From positions 62,001 to 126,000 of the forward strand of contig OY829891.1 in the NCBI GenBank assembly GCA_963691905.1: a stretch of DNA of 64,000 bases, written 5' to 3'. Source of the stretch: QGON01 sp963691905. Lineage in GTDB: Bacteria > Pseudomonadota > Gammaproteobacteria > Chromatiales > Chromatiaceae. The first letter of the stretch is position 1; each line of letters begins with the position of its first letter. The notes under the pieces were generated by a model. The model saw nothing but the letters and a program-made list of their open reading frames with translations. It made no database searches and had not been told where the DNA came from. The position numbers were made by a program, and so were the translations under genes. This document shows, piece by piece, positions 34,374 to 49,300 of the stretch.

Positions 34374-37300
34374 CAGTTTTTCCTCACTTAATCTGATTCC
34401 TGTTTTCGACTCTCTCCTGAAGTTCCGCAGCCATACCCATGGCAGCAGAACCAATAACCAGCCTCCAATGCCACCACCGCCTCCCGAAGAAGTCTGGGGC
34501 GTTGTGGGAGTCGAAGTGGGCACGATGGCAACGCCGCTGGGATCCACGATCTTACCATTGGCGCGACGGTCAGCATCATTAAGACCGCCATCCTCAATCA
34601 GCAGTTGTACGCAGTAGTGCCCTTCATGCAGTCCAGCAATGTAAGTCACATCCCCCGGAGCCGGGCAAATTCCCAACTCTCCCGGTGCTGAGGAGACGCT
34701 GTTTCTGTCATCGACCACGAAGTCGTGCCAACCCACATCATCGGTATAGAGGCGATAGACCGCATTGGCGGGAATCACCTGATGCACAGGTATGACGATA
34801 CGCACCGACTGACCGACATAGGCAAGTCCTTCGATTTCGAACTCGAAGATACCGCCTACATGAGTGTAACTATCCTGCGGATCCGCGACACCACCACCGG
34901 AACCGTTGACCCGATCGATGAACGCCTGCTCATCCTGATAGGCGGAGTAATCTTCATCTCTGATCTTCTCCTCGGAGAGCCTCAGCTTGAGACCTGGTTC
35001 GGTAATCAGCAGATAAGTATCAGATTCACCATCCTGACCAGCGAGAATGTAGTCGTCGTCATGGGGATCGAGATAATCCGGAATACCATCCTCATCCTCG
35101 TCTTCCGCGCCTTCGTCAAAGTCGCTGACACCATCACTATCAGAGTCGGAACCGTCGTCGTCGAAAATCGGGGCAGTTGCCAGTACCTTGACCGACTTAT
35201 CCACCGTGGTGGTATTGCCAGCGGAATCGGTCACACTGACCACCACCTTATAGGTTCCCTCCAGCAAACCTGACGGATCAAAGACAACGGTATTGGATTG
35301 CGCCCCAAGCTGTAGGGCCAGTCCATTGTCACTTTGACTCCAGTCGTAGGTATGGATATCAGCCAGATCAGGATCATTCACCAAAAAGGTGATTGTCACC
35401 AGGGCAGCATCAGCAAATACCGTCGCTGTGGTCGCGTTGTTCTGCGAGCCGGTAATGCTCACCACAGGAGGCAGATTTATCTCTGTCACATTCACATTGA
35501 TGGTATGCACATTATTTGCACCGAACGTGGCATTGGCACCTGTATTCAGCATCGTAACCTCTACCCTGGCGACACCGGCATTCTGAATCAGATATTGAAT
35601 ATTCGCCTGATTGGAAGGAACTGCGCCGGCGGCGATATCTACCGTTCCTGTAGTTTGCGCTACTGTCCCGCCAGCTGCGTCAAAGTCCGTGATCTGGTAG
35701 TCGATCACTACCGGATACTCGGGTGCATCGCCGTTGAGAAAGACGGGAATGTCAACTGTCGATCCCGGGTTTGCCACCTGGTCGACACCAAAATTGACCA
35801 TGGGCAGCACATCAACCGCCTGTACTTCAGAGGCCATATTTGAACTGCTATCAATGGCGCGCCAGGTGATCAGATGGCGTCCCGGAGCAAACGGCCCGGT
35901 CAGATCAGCCACTGGAGTCACAGCACCATCAACGTCATCCACTGCTGTCACCACCCCGAGATCAACCGAAGTGAACGGTCCCGTTGAGGGAACGGAAATC
36001 ACCGGTTCCTGAATCGTGATGACCGGTGCGATCCCGTCATCGTCATCGGTGATGGTCACAGTCGCGGAGGCCAGACCCAAGGAGGCATCCACCGGGTTGG
36101 AGAGGTTCACCACAAAGGCCTCACTCGGCTCCCAAATAGTATCGCCGGTTGGGGTGAGTGTGAGAGTCTTGCTCAGTTCACCATCAAGGAAGGTCAAGGT
36201 ACCGTTGATAGCCGTATAGTCACCCGGTGCTGTAGCTGTTCCATCTACTGTTGCATAGTCAACGGATACCGTGCCGTCCGAGCCACCAGTGCGGTCCACA
36301 GTCAGCGTGACAGCGGGACCACTCTCGGAAAGGGTTGCGATGGCGTTGCTCAGGTCCAGGGTACCGGCACTTCGTAGATCATCATCGGTGATGGTCACTA
36401 CGGCAGTGGCCAGGCCCAGGGTGGCATCCACAGCATTGCTCAGGGTCAGGGTGAAGGTTTCACTCAGTTCCCAGGTCGCATCATCGATTGAGCTCAGCGG
36501 GATCGTCTTGCTGGTCTCTCCGTTGAGGAAGATCAGGGTGCCGTTGATGGCAGTGTAATCATCAGGCGCGGTGGCAGTGCCATCCGCCGTGGCATAGTCC
36601 ACACTTACCGTACCGTCAGAGCCGCCTGTGCGGTTCACGGTCATAATCACCGCAGGACCACTCTCTGGCAGGGTCACTGTAGTGCTGTTCAGGGCCAGGG
36701 TGCCTGCATTTCGCGTATCGTCATCGGTGATGGTTACTGTGGCAGTGGCCAGGCCCAGGGATGCATCCACCGCATTACTCAGGGTCAGGGTGAAGTCTTC
36801 ACTTGGCTCCCAGGTCGTATCACTGGTCGGGGTCAAGGTAAGGGTCTTACTCAGTTCACCATTGAGGAAGGTCAGCGTACCGCTGATGGCCGTGTAGTCA
36901 CCCGGAGCATTGGCAGTGACATCTGCGGTGGCGTAGTCAACCGTTACCGTGCCATCAGAGCCGCCTGTGCGATCTACAGTCAGCGTGACAACGGGACCAC
37001 TCTCGGACAGGGTCGCAGTGGCACTGCTTAGGGCCAGGGTGCCTGAAGTCCGTGTATCGTCATCGGTGATGGTCACTGTGGCAGTGGCCAGGCCCAGGGT
37101 GGCATCCACTGGATTGGAGAGGGTCAGGGTGAAGGCTTCACTCGGCTCCCAGGCTGTATCATCGGTTGGAGTCAGCGGAATCGTCTTACTGGTCTCTCCG
37201 TTGAGGAAGGTCAGCGTGCCGTTGATGGCGGTGTAGTCACCAGGCGCGGTGGCGGTACCATCCGTCGTGGCATAGTCCACACTTACCGTACCGTCTGACC

Positions 37301-40300
37301 CGCCAGTGCGGTTCACGGTCAGAATCGCCGCAGGACCACTCTCCGGCAGGGTCACTGTGGTGCTGTTCAGGGCCAGGGTACCTGCATTGCGGACGTCGTC
37401 ATCGTTGATGGTCACTGTCGCAGTGGCTAGGCCCAGGGTGGCATCCACCACATTGCTCAGGGTGAGAGTGAAATCTTCACTCGGCTCCCAGGTTGTGTCA
37501 TCGATTGGGGTCAGCGGGATCGTCTTGCTCGTTTCTCCGTTGAGGAAGGTCAAGGTGCCGCTGAGAGCGGTGTAGTCACCGGTCGCGGTGGCAGTGCCAT
37601 CCGTCGTGGCATAGTCCACGCTTACCGTACCATCCGAACCGCCAGTGCGGTTCACGGTCATAGTCACATCAGGACCGCTCTCGAACAGGGCTGCAGTGGG
37701 GCTGCTCAGGGCCAGGGTGCCCGCATGGCGCGGATCGTCATCGGTGATAGTTACCGTGGTGCTAATCTGTACGGCCAGGGTGGCATCCACTGGATTGGAG
37801 AGGGTCAAGGTGAAGTCTTCACTCGGCTCCCAGGTCGTGTCGTTGGTCAGGGTCAGTGTAACTGTCTTACTGGTCTCTCCGTTGAGGAAGGTCAGCGTGC
37901 CGTTGAGCTCCGTGTAGTCTCCCGGTGCAGCGGCAGTGCCATCTGCTGTAGCGTAGTCGACCGTTACCGTACCGTCCGAACCGCCAGTGCGGTTCACAGT
38001 CATGTTTACAGCCGGACCACTTTCCGACAGGGTCACTGTAGTGCTGTTCAGGGCCAGAGTACCTGCATTGCGGACGTCGTCATCGGTGATGGTCACTGTC
38101 GCAGTGGCCAGGCCCAGGGTGGCATCCACCACATTGCTCAGGGTGAGAGTGAAATCTTCACTTGGCTCCCAGGTCGTATCACTGGTCGGGGTCAAGGTCA
38201 GCGTCTTACTCAGTTCGCCATCAAGGAAGGTCAACGTGCCATTGAGGGCGGTGTAGTCACCGGTCGCGATGGCGGTGCCATCAGCAGTGGCGTAGTCAAC
38301 CGTAGCCGAGCCGTCCGAACCGCCTGTTCGATCTACAGTCAGTGTGATAGCGGGACCACCCTCCGACAAGGTTGCAGTCGCACTGCTCAGGGCCAGGGTA
38401 CCGGCACTGCGTGGATCATCATCGGTGATGGTCACTGTGGCAGTGGCCAGGCCCAGGGTGGCATCCACTGGATTGGAGAGGGTCAGTGTGAAGTCTTCAC
38501 TCGGTTCCCAAGTTGTGTCATTGATGGGGGTCAGTGCGACTGTCTTGCTGGTCTCTCCGTTGAGGAAGGTCAGGGTGCCGTTGAGGGCGGTGTAGTCACC
38601 CGGCGCAGCGGCGGTGCCATCTGCTGTGGCGTAGTCAACCGTTACCGTGCCATCCGATCCGCCGGTGCGATTCACGGTCATAATCATTGCAGGACCGCTC
38701 TCTGGCAGGGTCACTGTGGTGCTGTTCAGGGCCAGGGTACCTGCATTGTGGACGTCGTCATCGGTGATGGTTACCGTGGTGCTGGTCTGGGCGCCAAGGG
38801 TGGCATCCACCGCATTGCTCAGGGTCAGGGTGAAGTCTTCACTTGGCTCCCAGGTCGTGTCGTTGGTCAGGGTCAGCGGGATCGTCTTGCTGGTCTCCCC
38901 GTGCAGGAAGTTCAACGTGCCACTGACCGCAGTGTAGTCACCAGGTGAAGCGGCTGTACCGTTAGCAGTGGCGTAGTCAACAGATACCGCACCATCGGTG
39001 CCGCCAGTGCGGCTTACTGTCAGCGTCAGTCCACCCGCCGCATTCTCCGCAACGCTCTCCGTAGCAGTACTCAGGGCCAGGGTACCGGCATTGCGGGTGT
39101 CGTCATCGGTGATGGTTACCGTGGTGGTGGACAAGCCCAGGCTGGCATCCACCACATTACCCAGAGTCAGGGTAAAGGTCTCACTTGGCTCCCAGGTCGC
39201 ATCATTGGCAGGAGTCAACGTCAGGTTCTTGCTCAGTTCACCATTGAGGAAGGTCAGGGAGCCGTTGAGGGCAGTGTAATCACCGGGCGCAGTGGCGGTG
39301 CCATCCGCAGTGGCATAGTCCACACTTACCGTACCATCCGAGCCGCCTGTACGAACTACAGTCAAGGTGATAGCGGGGCCACCCTCCGACAGGGTTGCAG
39401 TCGCACTGCTAAGGGCTAGGGTACCTGAAGTCCGTGTATCGTCATCGGTGATGGTTACCGTGGTGCTGGTCTGGGTGCCAAGGGTGGCATCCACCACATT
39501 GCTCAGGGTTACGGTGAAGTCTTCATTCAGCTCCCAAACGGTGTCGCTGGTTGGAGTCAGCAGGATCGTCTTGCTGATCTCTCCTTCGAGGAATGTAAGA
39601 GTACCGTTGATAGCCGTGTAGTCGCCCGGCGCATTGGCGGTGCCATCTGCTGTGGCGTAATCAACCGTTACTGTGCCGTCGGAGCCGCCCGTGCGATCGA
39701 CGGTCACTGTGATAGCGGGACCACCTTCCGACAGGGTTGCAGTTGCATTGCTCAGGGCCAGGGTGCCCGCATTGCGGGTGTCGTCATCGGTGATGGTTAC
39801 CGTGGTGCTGGTCTGGGCGCCAAGGGTGGCATCCACCACATTGTTCAGGGTGACCGTGAAGTCTTCACTCGGCTCCCAGGTCGTGTCGTTGGTCAGGGTC
39901 AGCGGGATCGTCTGGCTGGTCTCACCGTGCAGGAAGTTCAACGTACCACTGGCCGCAGTGTAGTCACTAGGTGAAGCGGCTGTACCGTTAGCAGTGGCGT
40001 AGTCAACAGATACCGCACCATCGGTGCCGCCGGTGCGGCTTACCGTCAGGGTCAGTCCACCCGCTGCGTTCTCCGCAACGCTCTCCGTTGCAGTACTCAG
40101 GGCCAGGGTGCCCGCACTGCGCGGATCGTCATCGTTGATGGTCACTGTCGCAGTGGCCACGCCAAGGGTGGCATCAACCGGGTTAGAGAGATTCAGGGTG
40201 AAGTCTTCACTTGGCTCCCAGGTCGTATCACTGGTCGGGGTCAAGATCAGGGTCTTGCTCAGTTCACCATTGAGGAAGGTCAGTGTGCCGTTGAGCGCAG

Positions 40301-43300
40301 TGTAGTCTCCCGGTGCAGCGGCAGTGCCATCTGCTGTGGCGTAGTCGACCGCTACCGTGCCGTCCGAACCGCCGGTGCGATCGACGGTCACTGTGATAGC
40401 GGGACCACCTTCCGACAGGGTTGCAGTTGCATTGCTCAGGGCCAGGGTGCCCGCATTGCGGGTGTCGTCATCGGTGATGGTTACCGTGGTGCTGGTCTGG
40501 GCGCCAAGGGTGGCATCCACCACATTGTTCAGGGTGACCGTGAAGTCTTCACTCGGCTCCCAGGTCGTGTCGTTGGTCAGGGTCAGCGGGATCGTCTGGC
40601 TGGTCTCACCGTGCAGGAAGTTCAACGTACCACTGGCCGCAGTGTAGTCACTAGGTGAAGCGGCTGTACCGTTAGCAGTGGCGTAGTCAACAGATACCGC
40701 ACCATCGGTGCCGCCGGTGCGGCTTACCGTCAGGGTCAGTCCACCCGCTGCGTTCTCCGCAACGCTCTCCGTTGCAGTACTCAGGGCCAGGGTGCCCGCA
40801 CTGCGCGGATCGTCATCGTTGATGGTCACTGTCGCAGTGGCCACGCCAAGGGTGGCATCAACCGGGTTAGAGAGATTCAGGGTGAAGTCTTCACTTGGCT
40901 CCCAGGTCGTATCACTGGTCGGGGTCAAGATCAGGGTCTTGCTCAGTTCACCATTGAGGAAGGTCAGTGTGCCGTTGATAGCCGTGTAGTCGCCCGGCGC
41001 ATTGGCGGTGCCATCTGCTGTGGCGTAATCAACCGTTACTGTGCCGTCGGAGCCGCCCGTGCGATCGACGGTCACTGTGATAGCGGGACCACCTTCCGAC
41101 AGGGTTGCAGTTGCATTGCTCAGGGCCAGGGTGCCCGCATTGCGGGTGTCGTCATCGGTGATGGTTACCGTGGTGCTGGTCTGGGCGCCAAGGGTGGCAT
41201 CCACCACATTGTTCAGGGTGACCGTGAAGTCTTCACTCGGCTCCCAGGTCGTGTCGTTGGTCAGGGTCAGCGGGATCGTCTGGCTGGTCTCACCGTGCAG
41301 GAAGTTCAACGTACCACTGGCCGCAGTGTAGTCACTAGGTGAAGCGGCTGTACCGTTAGCAGTGGCGTAGTCAACAGATACCGCACCATCGGTGCCGCCG
41401 GTGCGGCTTACCATCAGGGTCAGTCCACCCGCTGCGTTCTCCGCAACGCTCTCCGTTGCAGTACTCAGGGCCAGGGTGCCCGCACTGCGCGGATCGTCAT
41501 CGTTGATGGTCACTGTCGCAGTGGCCACGCCAAGGGTGGCATCAACCGGGTTAGAGAGATTCAGGGTGAAGTCTTCACTTGGCTCCCAGGTCGTATCACT
41601 GGTCGGGGTCAAGATCAGGGTCTTGCTCAGTTCACCATTGAGGAAGGTCAGTGTGCCGTTGAGCGCAGTGTAGTCTCCCGGTGCAGCGGCAGTGCCATCT
41701 GCTGTGGCGTAGTCGACCGCTACCGTGCCGTCCGAACCGCCGGTGCGATCGACAGTCAAGGTGATAGCCGGACCGCTCTCCGACAGGGTGGCACTGGCGG
41801 CACTCAGATCCAGGGTGCCCGCATTACGGGTATCGTCATCGGTGATGGTTACGGTCGTAATAGCCTGTCCCAGGGAGGCATCCACCACATTGTTCAGGGT
41901 GACGGTGAAATCTTCACTCGGCTCCCAGGTCGTGTCGTTGGTCAGGGTCAGCGGGATCGTCTGGCTCAGCTCACCGTCGAGAAAGGTCAGTGTGCCGGTA
42001 GCCTGGGTGTAGTCACCCGGTTGCAGTGCGCTGCCATCTGCTGTGGCGTAGTCAACCGTTACGGTGCCATCCGAACCACCGGTGCGACTGACTGTCAGCG
42101 TGATACCGCCCGCGGCATTCTCAGCAATGTTCTCTGTTGCAGTACTCAGGGCCAGGGTGCCCGCACTGCGAGGATCGTCATCGTTGATGGTCACTGTCGC
42201 AGTGGCCACGCCAAGGGTGGCATCAACCGGGTTAGAGAGATTCAGGGTGAAGTCTTCACTTGGCTCCCAGGTCGTATCACTGGTCGGGGTCAAGATCAGG
42301 GTCTTGCTCAGTTCACCATTGAGGAAGGTCAGTGTGCCGTTGAGCGCAGTGTAGTCTCCCGGTGCAGCGGCAGTGCCATCTGCTGTGGCGTAGTCGACCG
42401 CTACCGTGCCGTCAGAGCCGCCCGTGCGATCGACGGTCACTGTGATAGCGGGACCACCCTCCGACAGGGTTGCAGTTGCATTGCTCAAGGCCAGGGTACC
42501 CGCATTGCGGGTGTCGTCATCGGTGATGGTTACCGTGGTGCTGGTCTGGGCGCCAAGGGTGGCATCCACCACGTTACTCAGGGTGACCGTGAAGTCTTCA
42601 CTCGGCTCCCAGGTCGTGTCGTTGGTCAGGGTCAGCGGGATCGTCTGGCTCAGCTCACCGTCGAGAAAGGTCAGTGTGCCGGTAGCCTGGGTGTAGTCAC
42701 CCGGTTGCAGTGCGCTGCCATCTGCTGTGGCGTAGTCAACCGTTACCGTGCCATCCGAACCGCCGGTGCGACTGACTGTCAGCGTGATGCCGCCCGCGGC
42801 ATTCTCAGCAATGTTCTCTGTTGCAGTGCTCAGGGCCAGGGTGCCCGCATTGCGGGTATCGTCATCGGTGATGGTGACGGTCGTAATAGCCTGTCCCAGG
42901 GAGGCATCCACCACATTGTTCAGGGTGACGGTGAAATCTTCACTCGGCTCCCAGGTCGTGTCGTTGGTCAGGGTCAGCGGGATCGTCTGGCTCAGCTCAC
43001 CGTCGAGAAAGGTCAGTGTGCCGGTAGCCTGGGTGTAGTCACCCGGTTGCAGTGCGCTGCCATCTGCTGTGGCGTAGTCAACCGTTACCGTGCCATCCGA
43101 ACCGCCGGTGCGACTGACTGTCAGCGTGATGCCGCCCGCGGCATTCTCAGCAATGTTCTCTGTTGCAGTGCTCAGGGCCAGGGTGCCCGCATTGCGGGTA
43201 TCGTCATCGGTGATGGTGACGGTCGTAATAGCCTGTCCCAGGGCAGCCTCCACCACATTGTTCAGGGTGACGGTGAAATCTTCACTCGGCTCCCAGGTCG

Positions 43301-46300
43301 TGTCGTTGGTCAGGGTCAGCGGGATCGTCTGGCTCAGCTCACCGTCGAGAAAGGTCAGTGTGCCGGTAGCCTGGGTGTAGTCACCCGGTTGCAGTGCGCT
43401 GCCATCTGCTGTGGCGTAGTCAACCGTTACCGTGCCATCCGAACCGCCGGTGCGACTGACTGTCAGCGTGATGCCGCCCGCGGCATTCTCAGCAATGTTC
43501 TCTGTTGCAGTGCTCAGGGCCAGGGTGCCCGCATTGCGGGTATCGTCATCGGTGATGGTGACGGTCGTAATAGCCTGTCCCAGGGCAGCCTCCACCACAT
43601 TGTTCAGGGTGACGGTGAAATCTTCACTCGGCTCCCAGGTCGTGTCGTTGGTCAGGGTCAGTGGGATCGTCTGGCTCAGCTCACCGTCGAGAAAGGTCAG
43701 GGTGCCGGTAGCCTGGGTGTAGTCACCCGGTTGCAGTGCGCTGCCATCTGCTGTGGCGTAGTCAACCGTTACCGTGCCATCCGAACCGCCGGTGCGGCTG
43801 ACTGTCAGCGTGATGCCGCCCGCGGCATTCTCAGCAATGTTCTCTGTTGCAGTGCTCAGGGCCAGGGTGCCCGCATTGCGGGTATCGTCATCGTTGATGG
43901 TGACGGTCGTAATAGCCTGTCCCAGGGCAGCCTCCACCACATTGTTCAGGGTGACGGTGAAATCTTCACTCGGCTCCCAGGTCGTGTCGTTGGTCAGGGT
44001 CAGCGGGATCGTCTGGCTCAGCTCACCGTCGAGAAAGGTCAGGGTGCCGGTAGCCTGGGTGTAGTCACCCGGCTGCAGTGCGCTGCCATCTGCCGTGGCG
44101 TAGTCAACCGTGACGGTGCCATCCGAACCGCCGGTGCGACTGACTGTCAGCGTGATGCCGCCCGCGGCATTCTCAGCAATGTTCTCTGTTGCAGTGCTCA
44201 GGGCCAGGGTGCCCGCATTGCGGGTATCGTCATCGGTGATGGTGACGGTCGTAATAGCCTGTCCCAGGGCAGCCTCCACCACATTGCTCAGGGTGACGGT
44301 GAAATCTTCACTCGGCTCCCAGGTTGCATCGTTGGTCAGGGTCAGTGGGATCGTCTGGCTCAGCTCACCGTCGAGAAAGGTCAGGGTGCCGGTAGCCTGG
44401 GTGTAGTCACCCGGTTGCAGTGCGCTGCCATCTGCTGTGGCGTAGTCAACCGTTACCGTGCCATCCGAACCGCCGGTGCGACTGACTGTCAGCGTGATAC
44501 CGCCCGCGGCATTCTCAGCAATGTTCTCTGTTGCAGTGCTCAGGGCCAGGGTGCCCGCATTGCGGGTATCGTCATCGGTGATGGTGACGGTCGTAATAGC
44601 CTGTCCCAGGGCAGCCTCCACCACATTGCTCAGGGTGACGGTGAAATCTTCACTCGGCTCCCAGGTCGTGTCGTTGGTCAGGGTCAGCGGGATCGTCTGG
44701 CTCAGCTCACCGTCGAGAAAGGTCAGGGTGCCGGTAGCCTGGGTGTAGTCACCCGGCTGCAGTGCGCTGCCATCTGCCGTGGCGTAGTCAACCGTTACGG
44801 TGCCATCCGAACCACCGGTGCGACTGACTGTCAGCGTGATACCGCCCGCGGCATTCTCAGCAATGTTCTCTGTTGCAGTGCTCAGGGCCAGGGTGCCCGC
44901 ATTGCGGGTATCGTCATCGGTGATGGTGACGGTCGTAATAGCCTGTCCCAGGGCAGCCTCCACCACATTGTTCAGGGTGACGGTGAAATCTTCACTCGGC
45001 TCCCAGGTCGTGTCGTTGGTCAGGGTCAGCGGGATCGTCTGGCTCAGCTCACCGTCGAGAAAGGTCAGTGTGCCGGTAGCCTGGGTGTAGTCACCCGGTT
45101 GCAGTGCGCTGCCATCTGCTGTGGCGTAGTCAACCGTTACGGTGCCATCCGAACCGCCGGTGCGACTGACTGTCAGCGTGATGCCGTCCGCGGCATTCTC
45201 AGCAATGTTCTCTGTTGCAGTGCTCAGGGCCAGGGTGCCCGCATTGCGGGTATCGTCATCGGTGATGGTGACGGTCGTAATAGCCTGTCCCAGGGCAGCC
45301 TCCACCACATTGTTCAGGGTGACGGTGAAATCTTCACTCGGCTCCCAGGTCGTGTCGTTGGTCAGGGTCAGTGGGATCGTCTGGCTCAGCTCACCGTCGA
45401 GAAAGGTCAGGGTGCCGGTAGCCTGGGTGTAGTCACCCGGCTGCAGTGCGCTGCCATCTGCCGTGGCGTAGTCAACCGTTACGGTGCCATCAGAACCGCC
45501 GGTGCGGCTGACCGTCAGCGTGATACCGCCCGCTGCGTTCTCCACAACGGTCTCGGTGGCAGTACTCAGGGCCAGGGTGCCCGCATTGCGGGTGTCATCA
45601 TCGGTGATGGTGATGGTCGCAGCGGACTGTCCCAGGGAGGCATCCACCACATTGTTCAGGGTGACGGTGAAATCTTCACTCGGTTCCCAGGTCGTGTCGT
45701 TGGTCAGGGTCAGTGGGATCGTCTGGCTCAGCTCACCGTCGAGAAAGGTCAGGGTGCCGGTAGCCTGGGTGTAGTCACCCGGCTGCAGTGCGCTGCCATC
45801 TGCCGTGGCGTAGTCAACCGTTACGGTGCCATCCGAACCACCGGTGCGACTGACTGTCAGCGTGATACCGCCCGCGGCATTCTCAGCAATGTTCTCTGTT
45901 GCAGTGCTCAGGGCCAGGGTGCCCGCATTGCGGGTATCGTCATCGGTGATGGTGACGGTCGTAATAGCCTGTCCCAGGGCAGCCTCCACCACATTGCTCA
46001 GGGTGACGGTGAAATCTTCACTCGGCTCCCAGGTCGTGTCGTTGGTCAGGGTCAGCGGGATCGTCTGGCTCAGCTCACCGTCGAGAAAGGTCAGGGTGCC
46101 GGTAGCCTGGGTGTAGTCACCCGGCTGCAGTGCGCTGCCATCTGCCGTGGCGTAGTCAACCGTTACGGTGCCATCCGAACCACCGGTGCGACTGACTGTC
46201 AGCGTGATACCGCCCGCGGCATTCTCAGCAATGTTCTCTGTTGCAGTGCTCAGGGCCAGGGTGCCCGCATTGCGGGTATCGTCATCGGTGATGGTGACGG

Positions 46301-49300
46301 TCGTAATAGCCTGTCCCAGGGCAGCCTCCACCACATTGTTCAGGGTGACGGTGAAATCTTCACTCGGCTCCCAGGTCGTGTCGTTGGTCAGGGTCAGCGG
46401 GATCGTCTGGCTCAGCTCACCGTCGAGAAAGGTCAGTGTGCCGGTAGCCTGGGTGTAGTCACCCGGTTGCAGTGCGCTGCCATCTGCTGTGGCGTAGTCA
46501 ACCGTTACGGTGCCATCCGAACCGCCGGTGCGACTGACTGTCAGCGTGATGCCGTCCGCGGCATTCTCAGCAATGTTCTCTGTTGCAGTGCTCAGGGCCA
46601 GGGTGCCCGCATTGCGGGTATCGTCATCGGTGATGGTGACGGTCGTAATAGCCTGTCCCAGGGCAGCCTCCACCACATTGTTCAGGGTGACGGTGAAATC
46701 TTCACTCGGCTCCCAGGTCGTGTCGTTGGTCAGGGTCAGCGGGATCGTCTGGCTCAGCTCACCGTCGAGAAAGGTCAGGGTGCCGGTAGCCTGGGTGTAG
46801 TCACCCGGCTGCAGTGCGCTGCCATCTGCCGTGGCGTAGTCAACCGTGACGGTGCCATCAGAACCGCCGGTGCGGCTGACCGTCAGCGTGATACCGCCCG
46901 CTGCGTTCTCCACAACGGTCTCGGTGGCAGTACTCAGGGCCAGGGTGCCCGCATTGCGGGTATCGTCATCGGTGATGGTTACGGTCGTAATAGCCTGTCC
47001 CAGGGAGGCATCCACCACATTGTTCAGGGTGACGGTGAAATCTTCACTCGGTTCCCAGGTCGTGTCGTTGGTCAGGGTCAGTGGGATCGTCTGGCTCAGC
47101 TCACCGTCGAGAAAGGTCAGGGTGCCGGTAGCCTGGGTGTAGTCACCCGGCTGCAGTGCGCTGCCATCTGCCGTGGCGTAGTCAACCGTTACGGTGCCAT
47201 CAGAACCGCCGGTGCGGCTGACCGTCAGCGTGATACCGCCCGCTGCGTTCTCCACAACGGTCTCGGTGGCAGTACTCAGGGCCAGGGTGCCCGCATTGCG
47301 GGTGTCATCATCGGTGATGGTGATGGTCGCAGCGGACTGTCCCAGGGAGGCATCCACCACATTGTTCAGGGTGACGGTGAAATCTTCACTCGGTTCCCAG
47401 GTCGTGTCGTTGGTCAGGGTCAGTGGGATCGTCTGGCTCAGCTCACCGTCGAGAAAGGTCAGGGTGCCGGTAGCCTGGGTGTAGTCACCCGGCTGCAGTG
47501 CGCTGCCATCTGCCGTGGCGTAGTCAACCGTTACGGTGCCATCCGAACCACCGGTGCGACTGACTGTCAGCGTGATACCGCCCGCGGCATTCTCAGCAAT
47601 GTTCTCTGTTGCAGTGCTCAGGGCCAGGGTGCCCGCATTGCGGGTATCGTCATCGGTGATGGTGACGGTCGTAATAGCCTGTCCCAGGGCAGCCTCCACC
47701 ACATTGCTCAGGGTGACGGTGAAATCTTCACTCGGCTCCCAGGTCGTGTCGTTGGTCAGGGTCAGCGGGATCGTCTGGCTCAGCTCACCGTCGAGAAAGG
47801 TCAGGGTGCCGGTAGCCTGGGTGTAGTCACCCGGCTGCAGTGCGCTGCCATCTGCCGTGGCGTAGTCAACCGTTACGGTGCCATCCGAACCACCGGTGCG
47901 ACTGACTGTCAGCGTGATACCGCCCGCGGCATTCTCAGCAATGTTCTCTGTTGCAGTGCTCAGGGCCAGGGTGCCCGCATTGCGGGTATCGTCATCGGTG
48001 ATGGTGACGGTCGTAATAGCCTGTCCCAGGGCAGCCTCCACCACATTGTTCAGGGTGACGGTGAAATCTTCACTCGGCTCCCAGGTCGTGTCGTTGGTCA
48101 GGGTCAGCGGGATCGTCTGGCTCAGCTCACCGTCGAGAAAGGTCAGTGTGCCGGTAGCCTGGGTGTAGTCACCCGGTTGCAGTGCGCTGCCATCTGCTGT
48201 GGCGTAGTCAACCGTTACGGTGCCATCCGAACCGCCGGTGCGACTGACTGTCAGCGTGATGCCGTCCGCGGCATTCTCAGCAATGTTCTCTGTTGCAGTG
48301 CTCAGGGCCAGGGTGCCCGCATTGCGGGTATCGTCATCGGTGATGGTGACGGTCGTAATAGCCTGTCCCAGGGCAGCCTCCACCACATTGTTCAGGGTGA
48401 CGGTGAAATCTTCACTCGGCTCCCAGGTCGTGTCGTTGGTCAGGGTCAGCGGGATCGTCTGGCTCAGCTCACCGTCGAGAAAGGTCAGGGTGCCGGTAGC
48501 CTGGGTGTAGTCACCCGGCTGCAGTGCGCTGCCATCTGCCGTGGCGTAGTCAACCGTGACGGTGCCATCCGAACCGCCGGTGCGACTGACTGTCAGCGTG
48601 ATACCGCCCGCGGCATTCTCAGCAATGTTCTCTGTTGCAGTGCTCAGGGCCAGGGTGCCCGCATTGCGGGTATCGTCATCGGTGATGGTGACGGTCGTAA
48701 TAGCCTGTCCCAGGGCAGCCTCCACCACATTGCTCAGGGTGACGGTGAAATCTTCACTCGGCTCCCAGGTTGCATCGTTGGTCAGGGTCAGTGGGATCGT
48801 CTGGCTCAGCTCACCGTCGAGAAAGGTCAGTGTGCCGGTAGCCTGGGTGTAGTCACCCGGTTGCAGTGCGCTGCCATCTGCTGTGGCGTAGTCAACCGTT
48901 ACCGTGCCATCCGAACCGCCGGTGCGACTGACTGTCAGCGTGATACCGCCCGCGGCATTCTCAGCAATGTTCTCTGTTGCAGTGCTCAGGGCCAGGGTGC
49001 CCGCATTGCGGGTATCGTCATCGGTGATGGTGACGGTCGTAATAGCCTGTCCCAGGGCAGCCTCCACCACATTGCTCAGGGTGACGGTGAAATCTTCACT
49101 CGGCTCCCAGGTCGTGTCGTTGGTCAGGGTCAGCGGGATCGTCTGGCTCAGCTCACCGTCGAGAAAGGTCAGGGTGCCGGTAGCCTGGGTGTAGTCACCC
49201 GGCTGCAGTGCGCTGCCATCTGCCGTGGCGTAGTCAACCGTGACGGTGCCATCCGAACCGCCGGTGCGACTGACTGTCAGCGTGATACCGCCCGCTGCGT

